From the NCBI GenBank assembly GCA_016285355.1, contig JAEEQP010000016.1, forward strand, positions 1 to 64,000: 64,000 nucleotides of DNA. Direction: 5' to 3'. Positions 11,361 through 19,750 of this stretch are shown in pieces. The position numbers and the translations under genes were made by a program. This DNA is from Bacteroidales bacterium (GTDB lineage: Bacteria > Bacteroidota > Bacteroidia > Bacteroidales > F082). The stretch's first letter is position 1, and every line of letters begins with the position of its first letter. The notes beneath the pieces are model-generated. The model saw only the letters and a list, made by a program, of their open reading frames with translations, had not been told where the DNA came from and searched no databases.

Positions 11361-11702
11361 TTAGCCCTTGTTTCCTTCAAGTTTACGATAGAAAAGAAAG
11401 GCCTCATTCTTGACATAGTCGCGCAATACTCTATAGTCCTCCACAGTATCAGGGCAAATCATGTCGGGGCATTGAAAAACTGCATCAAAGTCTGATTCAA
11501 TAATTTCGTTTACGTCGCGAGGGATATATGCTTCAAGGTCAATCAGACTCTCTCGCATCACAGTAACGACCAATGGATCAATAGCTTGAAATGGATTCAA
11601 ACCTGCTGATAGCACTTCTAATGAAGGGGAAAAATCCCTCAAGAACGCCGCAGCCATCGGACCACACGAAGCATCCGATTCAGAAAGCACCAAAACCTTC
11701 AT
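11361..11702 (-). CDS. Degenerate low-molecular-weight phosphatase/ArsC-like protein
   Basis: A 113-residue protein with the low-molecular-weight phosphatase fold signature but without its catalytic residues. The family P-loop V-C-x-x-N-x-C-R-S-P is here L-S-E-S-D-A-S-C-G-P (residues 6-15): nucleophile Cys to Ser7, Arg to Cys13. The following AAAFLRDF, VLSAGLNP and DP continue the family pattern. The final acidic loop (usually DP.G) is not seen. Start chosen at MKVLVL; the longer frame crosses the promoter. Probably a phosphotyrosine- or arsenate-binding pseudoenzyme or regulator. Convergent with msrA. Confidence 0.7.
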   Translation of the reverse strand: MKVLVLSESDASCGPMAAAFLRDFSPSLEVLSAGLNPFQAIDPLVVTVMRESLIDLEAYIPRDVNEIIESDFDAVFQCPDMICPDTVEDYRVLRDYVKNEAFLFYRKLEGNKG

Positions 11703-11722
11703 ACCTTTATAATTTAAGGCTG

Positions 11723-11730
11723 CAAAAATA
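11723..11730 (-). promoter_or_regulatory. -7 box for phosphatase-like gene
   Basis: Minus-strand TATTTTTG, 21 bases before the ATG at 11702. Confidence 0.65.
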
Positions 11731-11791
11731 GTCGAAAATGGCAAAAGAAAAGTTTTTTATACAGAAAAGCCGTCAATTTCTGACGATTTAC

Positions 11792-11799
11792 TATCTTTG
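11792..11799 (+). promoter_or_regulatory. -7 box for yebC-type gene
   Basis: TATCTTTG, 33 bases before the ATG. Confidence 0.65.
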
Positions 11800-11832
11800 C
11801 GCCCTAAAATAAAAAATCTAAAAATCTACATA

Positions 11833-12561
11833 ATGGGAAGAGCATTTGAATACCGCAAAGCGGCCAAGATGAAAAGATGGGGACACATGTCAAGAGTGTT
11901 CCCGAAACTCGGAAAACTGATTACCATTGCTGCCAAGGAAGGCGGTCCAGACCCCGACATGAACCCCAAACTGCGTCAGGCCATCCAGAACGCCAAGGCA
12001 GAAAACATGCCTAAGGACAATATCGATGCCGCCATCAAGCGCGCCACCGACAAAGATGCCGCCAACCTCGTGGAAATCTGCTACGAAGGCAAAGGCCCCT
12101 ACGGCATCCAATGCATGGTGGAATGCGCCACCGACAACACCACGCGCACCGTGGCCAACGTGAAGTCATACTTCAACAAGTGCGGCGGTTCGTTCCTGCC
12201 CATCGGCTCGTTGGAGTTCATGTTCACGCGCAAGGCTGTCTTCGAAATCGAGATGCCTGCCGGCATGGATAAGGACGAACTGGAGCTTGAACTCATCGAC
12301 TACGGTCTGGACGAAATCGTCAGTGAGACTGACGATGAAGAAGGCACCACCACGACCACCGTTTACACCGCCTGGACCGACTACGGCACCATGCACGACG
12401 CCCTCGAAGAGCGCAAAATCAACATCGTGAAAGCCAACTTGCAACGTTTCCCCAACTCGACCGTCAGCTTCACCGACGAGCAAATGGTTGAAATCGAAAA
12501 GTTCTTGGACAAACTCGACGAGGACGAAGACATTCAGGCCGTTTACACGAATATGGAATAA
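11833..12561 (+). CDS. YebC/PmpR-family protein (TACO1-like)
   Basis: A 242-residue member of the YebC family, long annotated as transcriptional regulators and more recently tied to translation through polyproline stretches. Typical strings: N-terminal MGRAFEYRKAAKMKRWG (usually MAGHSKW in the larger group; this Bacteroidota form is common), GGPDPDMNPKLRQAI, AENMPKDNIDAAIKRA and YEGKGPYGIQCMVE. A strong terminator follows. Start fixed by the match to MGRAFEY; the upstream frame is A-rich leader. Confidence 0.93.
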   Translation: MGRAFEYRKAAKMKRWGHMSRVFPKLGKLITIAAKEGGPDPDMNPKLRQAIQNAKAENMPKDNIDAAIKRATDKDAANLVEICYEGKGPYGIQCMVECATDNTTRTVANVKSYFNKCGGSFLPIGSLEFMFTRKAVFEIEMPAGMDKDELELELIDYGLDEIVSETDDEEGTTTTTVYTAWTDYGTMHDALEERKINIVKANLQRFPNSTVSFTDEQMVEIEKFLDKLDEDEDIQAVYTNME

Positions 12562-12576
12562 GCCCATAAACCGTTG

Positions 12577-12613
12577 GAGACAGTATCTTTTGCAGGTACT
12601 GTCTCTTTTTTTT
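12577..12613 (+). terminator. Terminator after yebC-type gene
   Basis: Nine-base perfect arms GAGACAGTA / TACTGTCTC, 11-base loop, then a run of Ts. Confidence 0.85.
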
Positions 12614-12656
12614 GCAAAATTTTCTACCTTCATTCCATTCATAAAGAAAAAAAACC

Positions 12657-12664
12657 TAATTTTG
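12657..12664 (+). promoter_or_regulatory. -7 box for cyclase-like gene
   Basis: TAATTTTG, 23 bases before the ATG. Confidence 0.6.
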
Positions 12665-12687
12665 CGGACATTTTGAACTTTTTTATT

Positions 12688-13410
12688 ATGAGTTGGAAAG
12701 AATCCTTAGACGAAAAAATGAATTCGTTGGCCAATACCGAATTCGACTATACTGAGACCAGTGATATCCAAAAAGCCGCCAACATTGGTTTAGACAATTC
12801 GGGCATTTACATGGAAGCGACGGTCATCTACTTCGAAATCAAGAACATCGTATACATTTTAAAGGAAAACGGAAGACGCAAGGCCGCGCAAGCCTATACC
12901 ATGTACAGCGAGGTGCTTTCCGCCATTGCCGCTCAAACAGGAGGTTTCCTCAACAGCTTCTCGCCTAACGCATTCCTTGTCATCTATCCTGGTAAAGACG
13001 ACTCGCTTATGAAAGCCGTTACAGGAGCCTTGAAAATATCATACGCCTTGACCGAAACATACAAGCACCAGTTTTCCAGCATCAACGGTTTGGAATTTGC
13101 CATGGGCCTCGACCACGGTCACATCATGGGTACGAAAACCATCTCTGACAACGGTATGGAGACCCTGTCATGGTTCGGAACCTCGATTTACAAGGCATCG
13201 CGCATCTGCAAGGAGTGTGCTCGTCCGTTCTATGTCGGAACATCAGGCATCGTCTACCACAACCTCGGTGAAGGCCTCAAAACCACCACGCGCCGCATCT
13301 TGGGCATCAAGAAGAGCGTCGACATGTGGACGAAGGTCACCTACAATTACGAGAACGTGAAGAAGCACCTCTACCAGACCAACCACAAAATTTCGATTGA
13401 AGAAGAGTAA
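12688..13410 (+). CDS. Class III nucleotidyl-cyclase-like domain protein, probably inactive
   Basis: A 240-residue cytosolic protein whose middle resembles the class III adenylyl/guanylyl cyclase fold: TVIYFEIKNIVYIL matches the first strand (usually F.DI.GFT), SEVLSAIAAQTGGFLNSFSPNAFLVIYPG matches the GG..K..GD..la.F segment, and GLDHGHIMG with GTSIYKASRICKECARPFYVG matches the region ending in the catalytic Asn/Arg helix. The metal-binding aspartates appear as Glu and Asn, so catalysis is doubtful; Arg in ASRI is kept. No membrane or sensor domain. It could bind a nucleotide or act as a dimer scaffold. Assignment is by pattern only. Confidence 0.6.
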   Translation: MSWKESLDEKMNSLANTEFDYTETSDIQKAANIGLDNSGIYMEATVIYFEIKNIVYILKENGRRKAAQAYTMYSEVLSAIAAQTGGFLNSFSPNAFLVIYPGKDDSLMKAVTGALKISYALTETYKHQFSSINGLEFAMGLDHGHIMGTKTISDNGMETLSWFGTSIYKASRICKECARPFYVGTSGIVYHNLGEGLKTTTRRILGIKKSVDMWTKVTYNYENVKKHLYQTNHKISIEEE

Positions 13411-13449
13411 TATTTTGCAATAAAACTGCGTTTGTTGTGAAAAATCGCA

Positions 13450-13457
13450 TATCTTTG
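13450..13457 (+). promoter_or_regulatory. -7 box for DUF3078 gene
   Basis: TATCTTTG, 12 bases before the first ATG and 24 before the second; its position argues against the GTG start further upstream. Confidence 0.7.
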
Positions 13458-13469
13458 CGATTGAAAACA

Positions 13470-14714
13470 ATGATTCATCCGATGAGTTCAAAGACAAGGC
13501 AGTTTATCCGCATCCTATTGATTATCATATCAACATGCTCCACTTTTTCGCTTTTCGGACAAAGGGGGTATGTTTTTTTTACGCCTGAAATCGATACTAT
13601 CTGTCGTCATACACTTGATTACATTCAAATCAAACAATCGCTTGTCCGCCAACAAATTAAAGCTGAATTAGATGAGCAAGAGTTACGATACACCATTGAC
13701 GAGTTGAACCAACAGCTTGAGGATGTCATCAACGAAAGCTACATCATCGACGCAGAGTTGGCCACCGTCAATCATTACATCGATTCCATCACGCCCAAAC
13801 GACCCGATGGTCCCCGACCTAAAGAAAACATCATCAACATTCTTAATGAAAGGCTTTCCTTCCATGGTAATTACGGATTGAATATCAACCAGTTGACACT
13901 TTCAAACTGGGCAGCAGGCGGTGAAAACACTTGGAGTGGAAAGGCTTTTGCCAACTTCTCTCTTATCTACCACAAAAGGAGATTTGAACAAAGGCTCGTA
14001 GGAGCTTTCGCTTTTGGCATCTCGCGTTTCGGAGACAAACGACTTGAAAAGCAGGATGACAAAATCGACCTCACTTATGCGCTTTCTCTTGACAGCAAAA
14101 CCCAATGGAACATATCGGCCGTAGCCACATTCAACACGCAGTTTGCCAATGGATACAAGTATCCTAACGACTCCACTGTAATATCCAGTTTCCTTGCTCC
14201 TGGCTACCTGACCCTTTCCGCCGGTTATTCCTACAAAACCAAAAACGAGCGTTTTCAGATTCTGTTAAGCCCTTTGGCAGGAAAAGTCACCTTCGTGATG
14301 AACCAGGAACTGGCTGACAAAGGTAACTTCGGTGTCAAGAAAGGCTATTATGAAGAAGACGGAACCTGGGTGCCTGGTGAGAACGTTGCAGCATCCGTCG
14401 GTGTCAATGTCATCATCAACTACAAGCAGCCCATCGGCAAAAACTTCAAATACATCACGATGCTCAACACCTTCTACAACTACATCGAACGACGCAACGA
14501 CGACCGGTTGCCCATCGACGTGAACTGGGAAAACACTCTCGAATTCTCCATTACCAAATACATCTCGACCATACTCTTCGTCCATCTGAAATACGACCAC
14601 AACACCACCTTCCCCATCTACGAAGAAATTGAAGGCGTGCAGACCGTGGTCGACAATGTGCCCAAGCTCCAATTGAAAGAGTCAGTGGGCATCGCATTCA
14701 TACACAAATTCTAA
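13470..14714 (+). CDS. DUF3078-type outer-membrane protein
   Basis: A secreted beta-strand-rich protein of about 414 residues. After a signal peptide (RILLIIISTCSTFSLFGQ) comes a helical, charged stretch (residues about 45-105, LVRQQIKAELDEQELR) that may form a coiled coil, then the DUF3078 barrel with the signature LSNWAAGGENTWSGKAFANF and a C-terminal strand ending in Phe (GIAFIHKF), as expected of a BAM substrate. Start could be ATG 13470 or 13482; the frame also opens earlier at a GTG lying upstream of the promoter. Function unknown. Ten bases before rfbD, so probably co-transcribed. Confidence 0.8.
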   Translation: MIHPMSSKTRQFIRILLIIISTCSTFSLFGQRGYVFFTPEIDTICRHTLDYIQIKQSLVRQQIKAELDEQELRYTIDELNQQLEDVINESYIIDAELATVNHYIDSITPKRPDGPRPKENIINILNERLSFHGNYGLNINQLTLSNWAAGGENTWSGKAFANFSLIYHKRRFEQRLVGAFAFGISRFGDKRLEKQDDKIDLTYALSLDSKTQWNISAVATFNTQFANGYKYPNDSTVISSFLAPGYLTLSAGYSYKTKNERFQILLSPLAGKVTFVMNQELADKGNFGVKKGYYEEDGTWVPGENVAASVGVNVIINYKQPIGKNFKYITMLNTFYNYIERRNDDRLPIDVNWENTLEFSITKYISTILFVHLKYDHNTTFPIYEEIEGVQTVVDNVPKLQLKESVGIAFIHKF

Positions 14715-14724
14715 CACGATAAAA

Positions 14725-15615
14725 ATGAACATATTAGTCACAGGCTGTAAAGGTCAATTGGGAACCGAACTTCAAAAAATCGCAGCGCGAGATACGCAGC
14801 ATCAATGGGTGTTCACCGACATCGACACCTTGGACATCTGCAACAAGGCCGCTGTGGAAGACTGTTTTGATGCGCACCAAATCGATGCCTGCATCAATTG
14901 TGCCGCCTACACTGCCGTCGACAAGGCTGAGGACGAGCCTGAGTTAGCCACGCTCATCAACAGCTTCGCGCCCAAAGTATTAGCCGAAGCCTGCCTGCGC
15001 CATAACGCCTTGCTCATCCACATCTCCACCGACTATGTCTTTGGCGGCGATGCCAACGAGCCTTATAAAGTCAATGACCCCATCAACCCGCAATCAGTAT
15101 ACGGCAACACCAAGGCCGATGGGGAGCGACTTATCCGCGAAAACGGCTGCAACTACATGATTGTAAGGACGGCATGGCTCTATTCTTCGGTGGGCAAGAA
15201 CTTCGTGAAGACCATGCTCATGTTAGGCGACACGAAAGACGAAATCAATGTGGTGGCCGACCAGAAAGGCTGTCCCACTTGGGCGCATGACCTTGCGGTT
15301 GCCCTCGTGACTTTGCTCAATAAGAACGGCAAAAATGAAGTCTGCGAGACTTTCCACTTCACCAACGAGGGACAAATCACTTGGTACGACTTCGCCACGG
15401 CCATCATGGAAATCGGCGGAAAGTCTTGCAAAGTGAACCCGATAACGACAGACCAATATCCTACCAAGGCCAAACGACCTGCTTATAGCGTGTTGGATTT
15501 GAGCAAGATAAAAGAGTTTGCTGGAATCGAGATCCCGTTTTGGCGGGAGAGTTTGGTCAAGTGCATAGAAGAGCTGAGCCCCGAAGGGGCGACAGCCAAT
15601 AAGCAGGCGACGTAA
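14725..15615 (+). CDS. rfbD: dTDP-4-dehydrorhamnose reductase (RmlD)
   Basis: Last step of dTDP-L-rhamnose synthesis for surface polysaccharide. SDR-type enzyme with the NAD(P) loop MNILVTGCKGQLGTEL at the N-terminus, CAAYTAVDKAEDE, the catalytic STDYVF and YGNTK (YxxxK), and RTAWLYS. 296 residues. The final residues GATANKQAT and the stop codon TAA are encoded by the first unit of a 20-bp tandem repeat, so the C-terminal tail was set by repeat insertion. No other rhamnose genes are in the window. Confidence 0.94.
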   Translation: MNILVTGCKGQLGTELQKIAARDTQHQWVFTDIDTLDICNKAAVEDCFDAHQIDACINCAAYTAVDKAEDEPELATLINSFAPKVLAEACLRHNALLIHISTDYVFGGDANEPYKVNDPINPQSVYGNTKADGERLIRENGCNYMIVRTAWLYSSVGKNFVKTMLMLGDTKDEINVVADQKGCPTWAHDLAVALVTLLNKNGKNEVCETFHFTNEGQITWYDFATAIMEIGGKSCKVNPITTDQYPTKAKRPAYSVLDLSKIKEFAGIEIPFWRESLVKCIEELSPEGATANKQAT

Positions 15616-15724
15616 GTCCCTGCCAAGCGACGTAAGTCCCTGCCAAGCGACGTAAGTCCCTGCCAAGCGACGTAAGTCCCTGCCAAGCGACGTGAGTCCC
15701 TGCTAGGCGACATGAGTCCCTGCA
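15607..15724. repeat. Tandem 20-bp repeat, six units
   Basis: Unit GCGACGTAAGTCCCTGCCAA. Units 1-4 are identical (15607-15686), unit 5 has three changes and unit 6 is diverged and two bases short. The TAA in unit 1 is the rfbD stop. No spacers, so not a CRISPR array. Fills the space between rfbD and the phosphomutase gene. Confidence 0.95.
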
Positions 15725-15759
15725 CATAGAACATAACAAACAACATAATATATAACAAT

Positions 15760-17481
15760 ATGGACCCTAAAATCATCGAAAGAGCAAAATCGTGGCTCAC
15801 AGAGCAATACGATGAAGAAACGAGAAAGAGCGTGCAAAACATGCTCGACAATGACCCGAACGAACTCACCGAGAGCTTCTACCGCAACCTCGAGTTCGGC
15901 ACCGGCGGACTGCGCGGCATCATGGGTGCCGGCACCAACCGCATGAACATCTACACCGTGGCCATGGCCACCCAAGGCTTCGCCAACTACATCAAGAAGA
16001 TGAATCCTGACAAGAAGGAGCTCAGCATAGCCATCTCCTACGACGGGCGCAACAACAGTCCCGCCTTCGCCAACGTCACCGCTGACGTGATGTCGGCCAA
16101 CGGCATCAAGGTCTACATCTTCGATTGCCTCCGCCCCACCCCTGAACTCTCGTTCGCTGTACGTGAGTTGAAATGTGATGCCGGCGTGATGGTCACCGCC
16201 TCACACAACCCCAAGGAATACAACGGCTACAAAGCCTATTGGAACGACGGCGGACAATTAGTCAGCCCCCACGACAAGAACGTCATCGCCGAGGTGGAAA
16301 AAATCACTGACCCCTCGATGGTGAACTTCAAGCGCAACCCTGAACTCATCACTGTCCTCGACGAAAAGTTTGACGACATCTATTTAGATAAGGTGTACGG
16401 CCTGTCCCTCTCCTTGGACCTCATCAAGAAGCACAAGGACCTGAAGATTGTTTACACCCCCATTCACGGCACAGGTCGCCGCTTGGTACCTGCCATCCTG
16501 AAGATGAAAGGCTTCGAGAACGTCTACTGCGTTGATGAACAGATGGTAGTCGACGGCAACTTCCCCACCGTGAAATCGCCCAATCCCGAGGAGCCTGCAG
16601 CGATGGCCTTGGCCGTGAAGAAAGCCCAAGAGGTGAATGCCGACCTCGTCATGGCCACCGACCCCGATGCCGACCGCGTAGGTATCGCCGTGAAAGACGA
16701 CAAAGGCGAGTACATCCTCCTCAACGGCAACCAGACTGGCAGCCTCTTTGTCTACTACCTGCTGACCCGCTGGAACGAGTTAGGCAAACTCACTGGAAAA
16801 GAGTTCATTGTAAAGACTATCGTCACTACTGAATTGTTGTTTGAGATGGCCAAGAAATACGATGTGGACCGTTACGACGTGCTGACCGGATTCAAATACA
16901 TCGCTGACAAGATCCTTGAACTGGAAGGCAAGAAGCAGTTCATCGGCGGCGGTGAAGAGAGTTACGGCTATTTGGCTGGCGATTTTGTCCGCGACAAGGA
17001 TGCCGTCATCGCCACCAGCATGGTTGCCGAGGCTGCAGCCTGGGCTGCCGAGCAAGGCAAGACGCTCTATCAACTGCTCATGGACATTTACAACGAGTTC
17101 GGCCTCTACAAGGAGAAGCTTGTCTCCTTGACCAAGAAAGGCATCAGCGGCACCGAGGAAATCAAGGCTTTGATGACCAAATTCCGCAACACTCCGCCCA
17201 CCGTCATCGCTGGCGAGAAGGTCGTTGAGACACGCGACTACAAATTGCAGGAAGCCAAGGATTTGGCTACAGGTAAAGTCACGCCCATCACCTTGCCCAA
17301 AAGCGACGTGTTGCAGTTCTTCACCGAGAGTGGATCAAAGATTACCATCCGTCCTTCAGGCACCGAGCCGAAGATCAAGTTCTATTTCAGCATGAAGGGC
17401 GACACCTCTAATGGTCTTGAAGCGGCTATGAAGACACTCGACATCAAACTTGAACAAGCCGCCAAAGAACTGACGGAATGA
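15760..17481 (+). CDS. Phosphoglucomutase/phosphomannomutase family enzyme
   Basis: Alpha-D-phosphohexomutase of 573 residues, the length of the PGM2-like bacterial group. Phosphoserine loop VTASHNPKEYNGYKAYW, metal loop ATDPDADRVGIAV, sugar-binding GGGEESYGYL, and the phosphate-binding loop RPSGTEPKIKFY near the C-terminus are all intact. Supplies glucose-1-phosphate or mannose-1-phosphate to nucleotide sugars, which fits the rfbD neighbour. The 20-bp tandem array lies upstream, and no clear promoter box is visible between them, so read-through from rfbD is likely. Confidence 0.94.
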   Translation: MDPKIIERAKSWLTEQYDEETRKSVQNMLDNDPNELTESFYRNLEFGTGGLRGIMGAGTNRMNIYTVAMATQGFANYIKKMNPDKKELSIAISYDGRNNSPAFANVTADVMSANGIKVYIFDCLRPTPELSFAVRELKCDAGVMVTASHNPKEYNGYKAYWNDGGQLVSPHDKNVIAEVEKITDPSMVNFKRNPELITVLDEKFDDIYLDKVYGLSLSLDLIKKHKDLKIVYTPIHGTGRRLVPAILKMKGFENVYCVDEQMVVDGNFPTVKSPNPEEPAAMALAVKKAQEVNADLVMATDPDADRVGIAVKDDKGEYILLNGNQTGSLFVYYLLTRWNELGKLTGKEFIVKTIVTTELLFEMAKKYDVDRYDVLTGFKYIADKILELEGKKQFIGGGEESYGYLAGDFVRDKDAVIATSMVAEAAAWAAEQGKTLYQLLMDIYNEFGLYKEKLVSLTKKGISGTEEIKALMTKFRNTPPTVIAGEKVVETRDYKLQEAKDLATGKVTPITLPKSDVLQFFTESGSKITIRPSGTEPKIKFYFSMKGDTSNGLEAAMKTLDIKLEQAAKELTE

Positions 17482-17496
17482 CATTTAGCGTATCAA

Positions 17497-17530
17497 CAAA
17501 AAAGCGGAAAACATTTTTTCCGCTTTTTTT
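17497..17530 (+). terminator. Terminator after phosphomutase gene
   Basis: AAAAAGCGGAAAA / TTTTTTCCGCTTTTTT inverted repeat with a T tail. Confidence 0.85.
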
Positions 17531-17553
17531 GTTGACCGTAACAAAAAATTATC

Positions 17554-17561
17554 TACTTTTG
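17554..17561 (+). promoter_or_regulatory. -7 box for tRNA-Met
   Basis: TACTTTTG, 13 bases before the tRNA. Confidence 0.6.
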
Positions 17562-17574
17562 CACCCCGAAACGA

Positions 17575-17648
17575 GGCGGGATAGCTCAGCAGGTTAGAGC
17601 GTCGGATTCATAACCCGGAGGTCTCGAGTTCAATTCTCGATCCCGCTA
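17575..17648 (+). tRNA. tRNA with CAT anticodon (elongator Met, or Ile2)
   Basis: Acceptor GGCGGGA / TCCCGCT (first pair G-U), D arm AGCTCAGCAGGTTAGAGC, anticodon loop TTCATAA giving CAT, T arm CTCGA-GTTCAAT-TCTCG (with wobble). The absence of an unpaired C1-A72 and of three G-C pairs in the anticodon stem argues against initiator tRNA. Distinguishing Met from lysidine-modified Ile2 needs comparison. Confidence 0.88.
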
Positions 17649-17653
17649 CTGAT

Positions 17654-17692
17654 AAGAGCAAGGCGAAAAACAAGTCTTGCTCTTTCTTTTTT
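17654..17692 (+). terminator. Terminator after tRNA-Met
   Basis: AAGAGCAAG / CTTGCTCTT stem with a T-rich tail. Confidence 0.75.
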
Positions 17693-17715
17693 CCTCCCAT
17701 TCAACATTTTTTTCG

Positions 17716-17723
17716 TACTTTTG
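17716..17723 (+). promoter_or_regulatory. -7 box for SH3 lipoprotein gene
   Basis: TACTTTTG, 24 bases before the ATG. Confidence 0.65.
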
Positions 17724-17746
17724 TCGCACATCAAAAAATATTGGCC

Positions 17747-18295
17747 ATGAAAAAGCACCTCTACACCGCATTGATTCTTCTGTGTTTGAGCATGTTGACG
17801 TTCTCATGTGGCGGCAGAAGCAATTCCTCGGAAACGCTTGAAGAGACTACGGATTCCATAGCAATAGACACTGTTCCGTTGACTCCATCGGGAACAAACG
17901 GAGATTTCGTGAAATCGGCCTCGGTCGATGCCATGAAAATGGTGTTGGACAACACAGGAAATGTGGTGGGGCGTTATGTGCGCACCAACGAGAACACCTA
18001 TACCGTCAGCGTTCAGGATGATTTTGAAGTTCCGAAGGCAGGACATAAAGTGGTGGTTTTCAGCGCGGCCAACAAACAAGGTATTCTGTATACCAAACGT
18101 ACCCATGTCAACATCAGGCAACAGCCCACAACAGAGTCCCCAGTGGTGACACAGATTTCCTACAAGAAAGGCTCAGTTCCAGAGACTTATCCCTGCATCG
18201 GAAAGGTCAACGATTGGTACAAAATCCGCGTTAAAGGAAAAGAGGGCTATGTCCGCCAAGACTTGGTGGAATGGGATGGCATGAACTCATTTTGA
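17747..18295 (+). CDS. SH3b-domain lipoprotein
   Basis: A 182-residue lipoprotein: signal peptide with lipobox LTFSC, a low-complexity acidic linker, then a bacterial SH3 domain in the C-terminal third (TKRTHVNIRQQPTTESPVV, SYKKGSVPETYPCIGKVNDWYKIRV, GKEGYVRQDLVEW). Bacterial SH3 domains usually bind cell-wall peptide, so a role at the envelope is likely. Five bases separate its stop from that of the convergent transporter gene. Confidence 0.85.
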   Translation: MKKHLYTALILLCLSMLTFSCGGRSNSSETLEETTDSIAIDTVPLTPSGTNGDFVKSASVDAMKMVLDNTGNVVGRYVRTNENTYTVSVQDDFEVPKAGHKVVVFSAANKQGILYTKRTHVNIRQQPTTESPVVTQISYKKGSVPETYPCIGKVNDWYKIRVKGKEGYVRQDLVEWDGMNSF

Positions 18296-18300
18296 CGGCA

Positions 18301-19650
18301 TCACGCCCATAGCAGCAGTCCGCCACAGATAATCAATCCGGTTACGAACAAGTCGATGATGCAGAAACCCATGATGTCTTTCGCATTGAGTTTCGCAATG
18401 GCCAAAGCTGGCAAAGCCCAGAACGGCTGAATCAGATTGGTCCAAGCATCACCCCATGAAATAGCCATACCAGTGAGACCTGGAGCCACACCCAAAGTGG
18501 CACCTGCCGTGAACATAATCGGTGCCTGAATGGCCCAGTGACCGCCGCCTGACGGCACAAACATATTGAGGATAGCCGCACAGAAGAAGGTAAACAATGG
18601 ATAAGTCTTTGGCGTTGAAATAGATACACAAGCATTACTCACCACTTCACCCAAGCAGATACCCGACTCTCCTACACCAGTGATGATGCCCATGATACCC
18701 GCATAGAAAGGAAATTGCAGCAATATGCCCGCTGCGCCGCCCACCGACTTTCCAAACGCTTTGACGTATGCCACAGGCGTACCATGCAAGATGACACCCA
18801 AAAACAGGAACAACATTATGACTGCGCCAAGGTCGAAACTGCCGCCTTTGAAGAACAACTTGAGGACCAAATACGACAGGCCCAACAAGGCGATAATCCA
18901 GGAAAGGACAGGGCTGTTCTCCAATTTCTCAGCAGGGGAGGTTGCCTTTGGCGCAGGAGCAGGTTCTTCCTCAAAAAGTAAACTCGGATCAATCGCAACC
19001 ACTTGATTTCCTTTGGGATGCATGAACGCATTGACTACCACAATGGCCACAATGACCACCGCCACCATGATGAGGTTTTGCGGTGCAAGTATAGTTTGAC
19101 CAATCGGAATGGGATGTGTCAGTGCACCTTTTGTGACTGCTTCAAGGTTGGAGCCTTCAGTGGCCATCGTCAGCGGAATGGAACCCGAAAGACCAGCGTG
19201 CCACACCACGAATCCGCTGTATGCCGAAGCGATGAGCAAACGGTAATCCACGCCACGCAACTTCTTGGCGATTTCCTTCGCAAAAATGACACCGACGATG
19301 AGGCCAAAACCCCAGTTGAGCCAGCAGGCGATGGCCGAGATACCTGTCACCAAAGCGATGGCGCCAGCAGGCGTCTTGGGCAACTTAGCTAAGGCACTGA
19401 TACCACGTTTGATGGACGGTGCGGCAGCCAATGCCGAGCCTGTCACCAAAACCAAAGCCATCTGCATGGCGAAGGCCAACAGCGACCATACGCCGTTGCC
19501 CCAATGTTCAACCACCTCAAGCGGCGATTGCTTGCACACTGGCATGGCGATAATGAAAGCCAACAAGGTCAGCACCACGGCAAAAATGAAAGGTTCAGGC
19601 AAATACTTCTGGACTAGCTTTACACAAAAACGGATGATTTTCTGGAACAT
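18301..19650 (-). CDS. AtoE-type short-chain fatty acid transporter
   Basis: A 449-residue inner-membrane carrier with about 11-12 hydrophobic segments, of the family of E. coli AtoE (acetoacetate/butyrate uptake). Diagnostic strings: LNWGFGLIVG, VWHAGLSGSIPL, FVPSGGGHWAIQAPI and the WGDAWTNLIQPFWALPAL near the C-terminus. A charged cytosolic loop with EEEPAPAPKATSPAEKLEN lies mid-protein. Likely moves short-chain fatty acids or related carboxylates; the direction is unknown. No beta-oxidation genes adjoin it. Confidence 0.9.
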   Translation of the reverse strand: MFQKIIRFCVKLVQKYLPEPFIFAVVLTLLAFIIAMPVCKQSPLEVVEHWGNGVWSLLAFAMQMALVLVTGSALAAAPSIKRGISALAKLPKTPAGAIALVTGISAIACWLNWGFGLIVGVIFAKEIAKKLRGVDYRLLIASAYSGFVVWHAGLSGSIPLTMATEGSNLEAVTKGALTHPIPIGQTILAPQNLIMVAVVIVAIVVVNAFMHPKGNQVVAIDPSLLFEEEPAPAPKATSPAEKLENSPVLSWIIALLGLSYLVLKLFFKGGSFDLGAVIMLFLFLGVILHGTPVAYVKAFGKSVGGAAGILLQFPFYAGIMGIITGVGESGICLGEVVSNACVSISTPKTYPLFTFFCAAILNMFVPSGGGHWAIQAPIMFTAGATLGVAPGLTGMAISWGDAWTNLIQPFWALPALAIAKLNAKDIMGFCIIDLFVTGLIICGGLLLWA

Positions 19651-19705
19651 AGTTGGAATTTAAGATTTAAGATTCAAAGATTCAAAGATTTAAAATTGGT
19701 CGGCG

Positions 19706-19750
19706 TTTCGACAGGCTCAACGACCTTAGGTCCCTGAGCTTGTCGAAGGG
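19706..19750. repeat. Dispersed palindromic repeat, full copy at truA 3' end
   Basis: Arms TTCGACAGGCTCA (19707-19719) and TGAGCTTGTCGAA (19735-19747) form a 13-bp stem with one mismatch. The loop holds the truA stop codon (19726-19728), and the right arm encodes the last residues of TruA. Confidence 0.85.

Noticed and set aside
15607..15724. Possible CRISPR array
   Set aside because: Units are directly adjacent with no spacers and are only 20 bp; no cas genes in the window.
15483..15869. Repetitive peptide (RLAGTYVAWQGLTSLG type) on - strand
   Set aside because: Produced by reading the 20-bp tandem array backwards; no start signal or conserved protein around it.
17575..17648. Initiator tRNA-fMet
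   Set aside because: Position 1 pairs with 72 (G-U) and the anticodon stem lacks the three G-C pairs of initiators.
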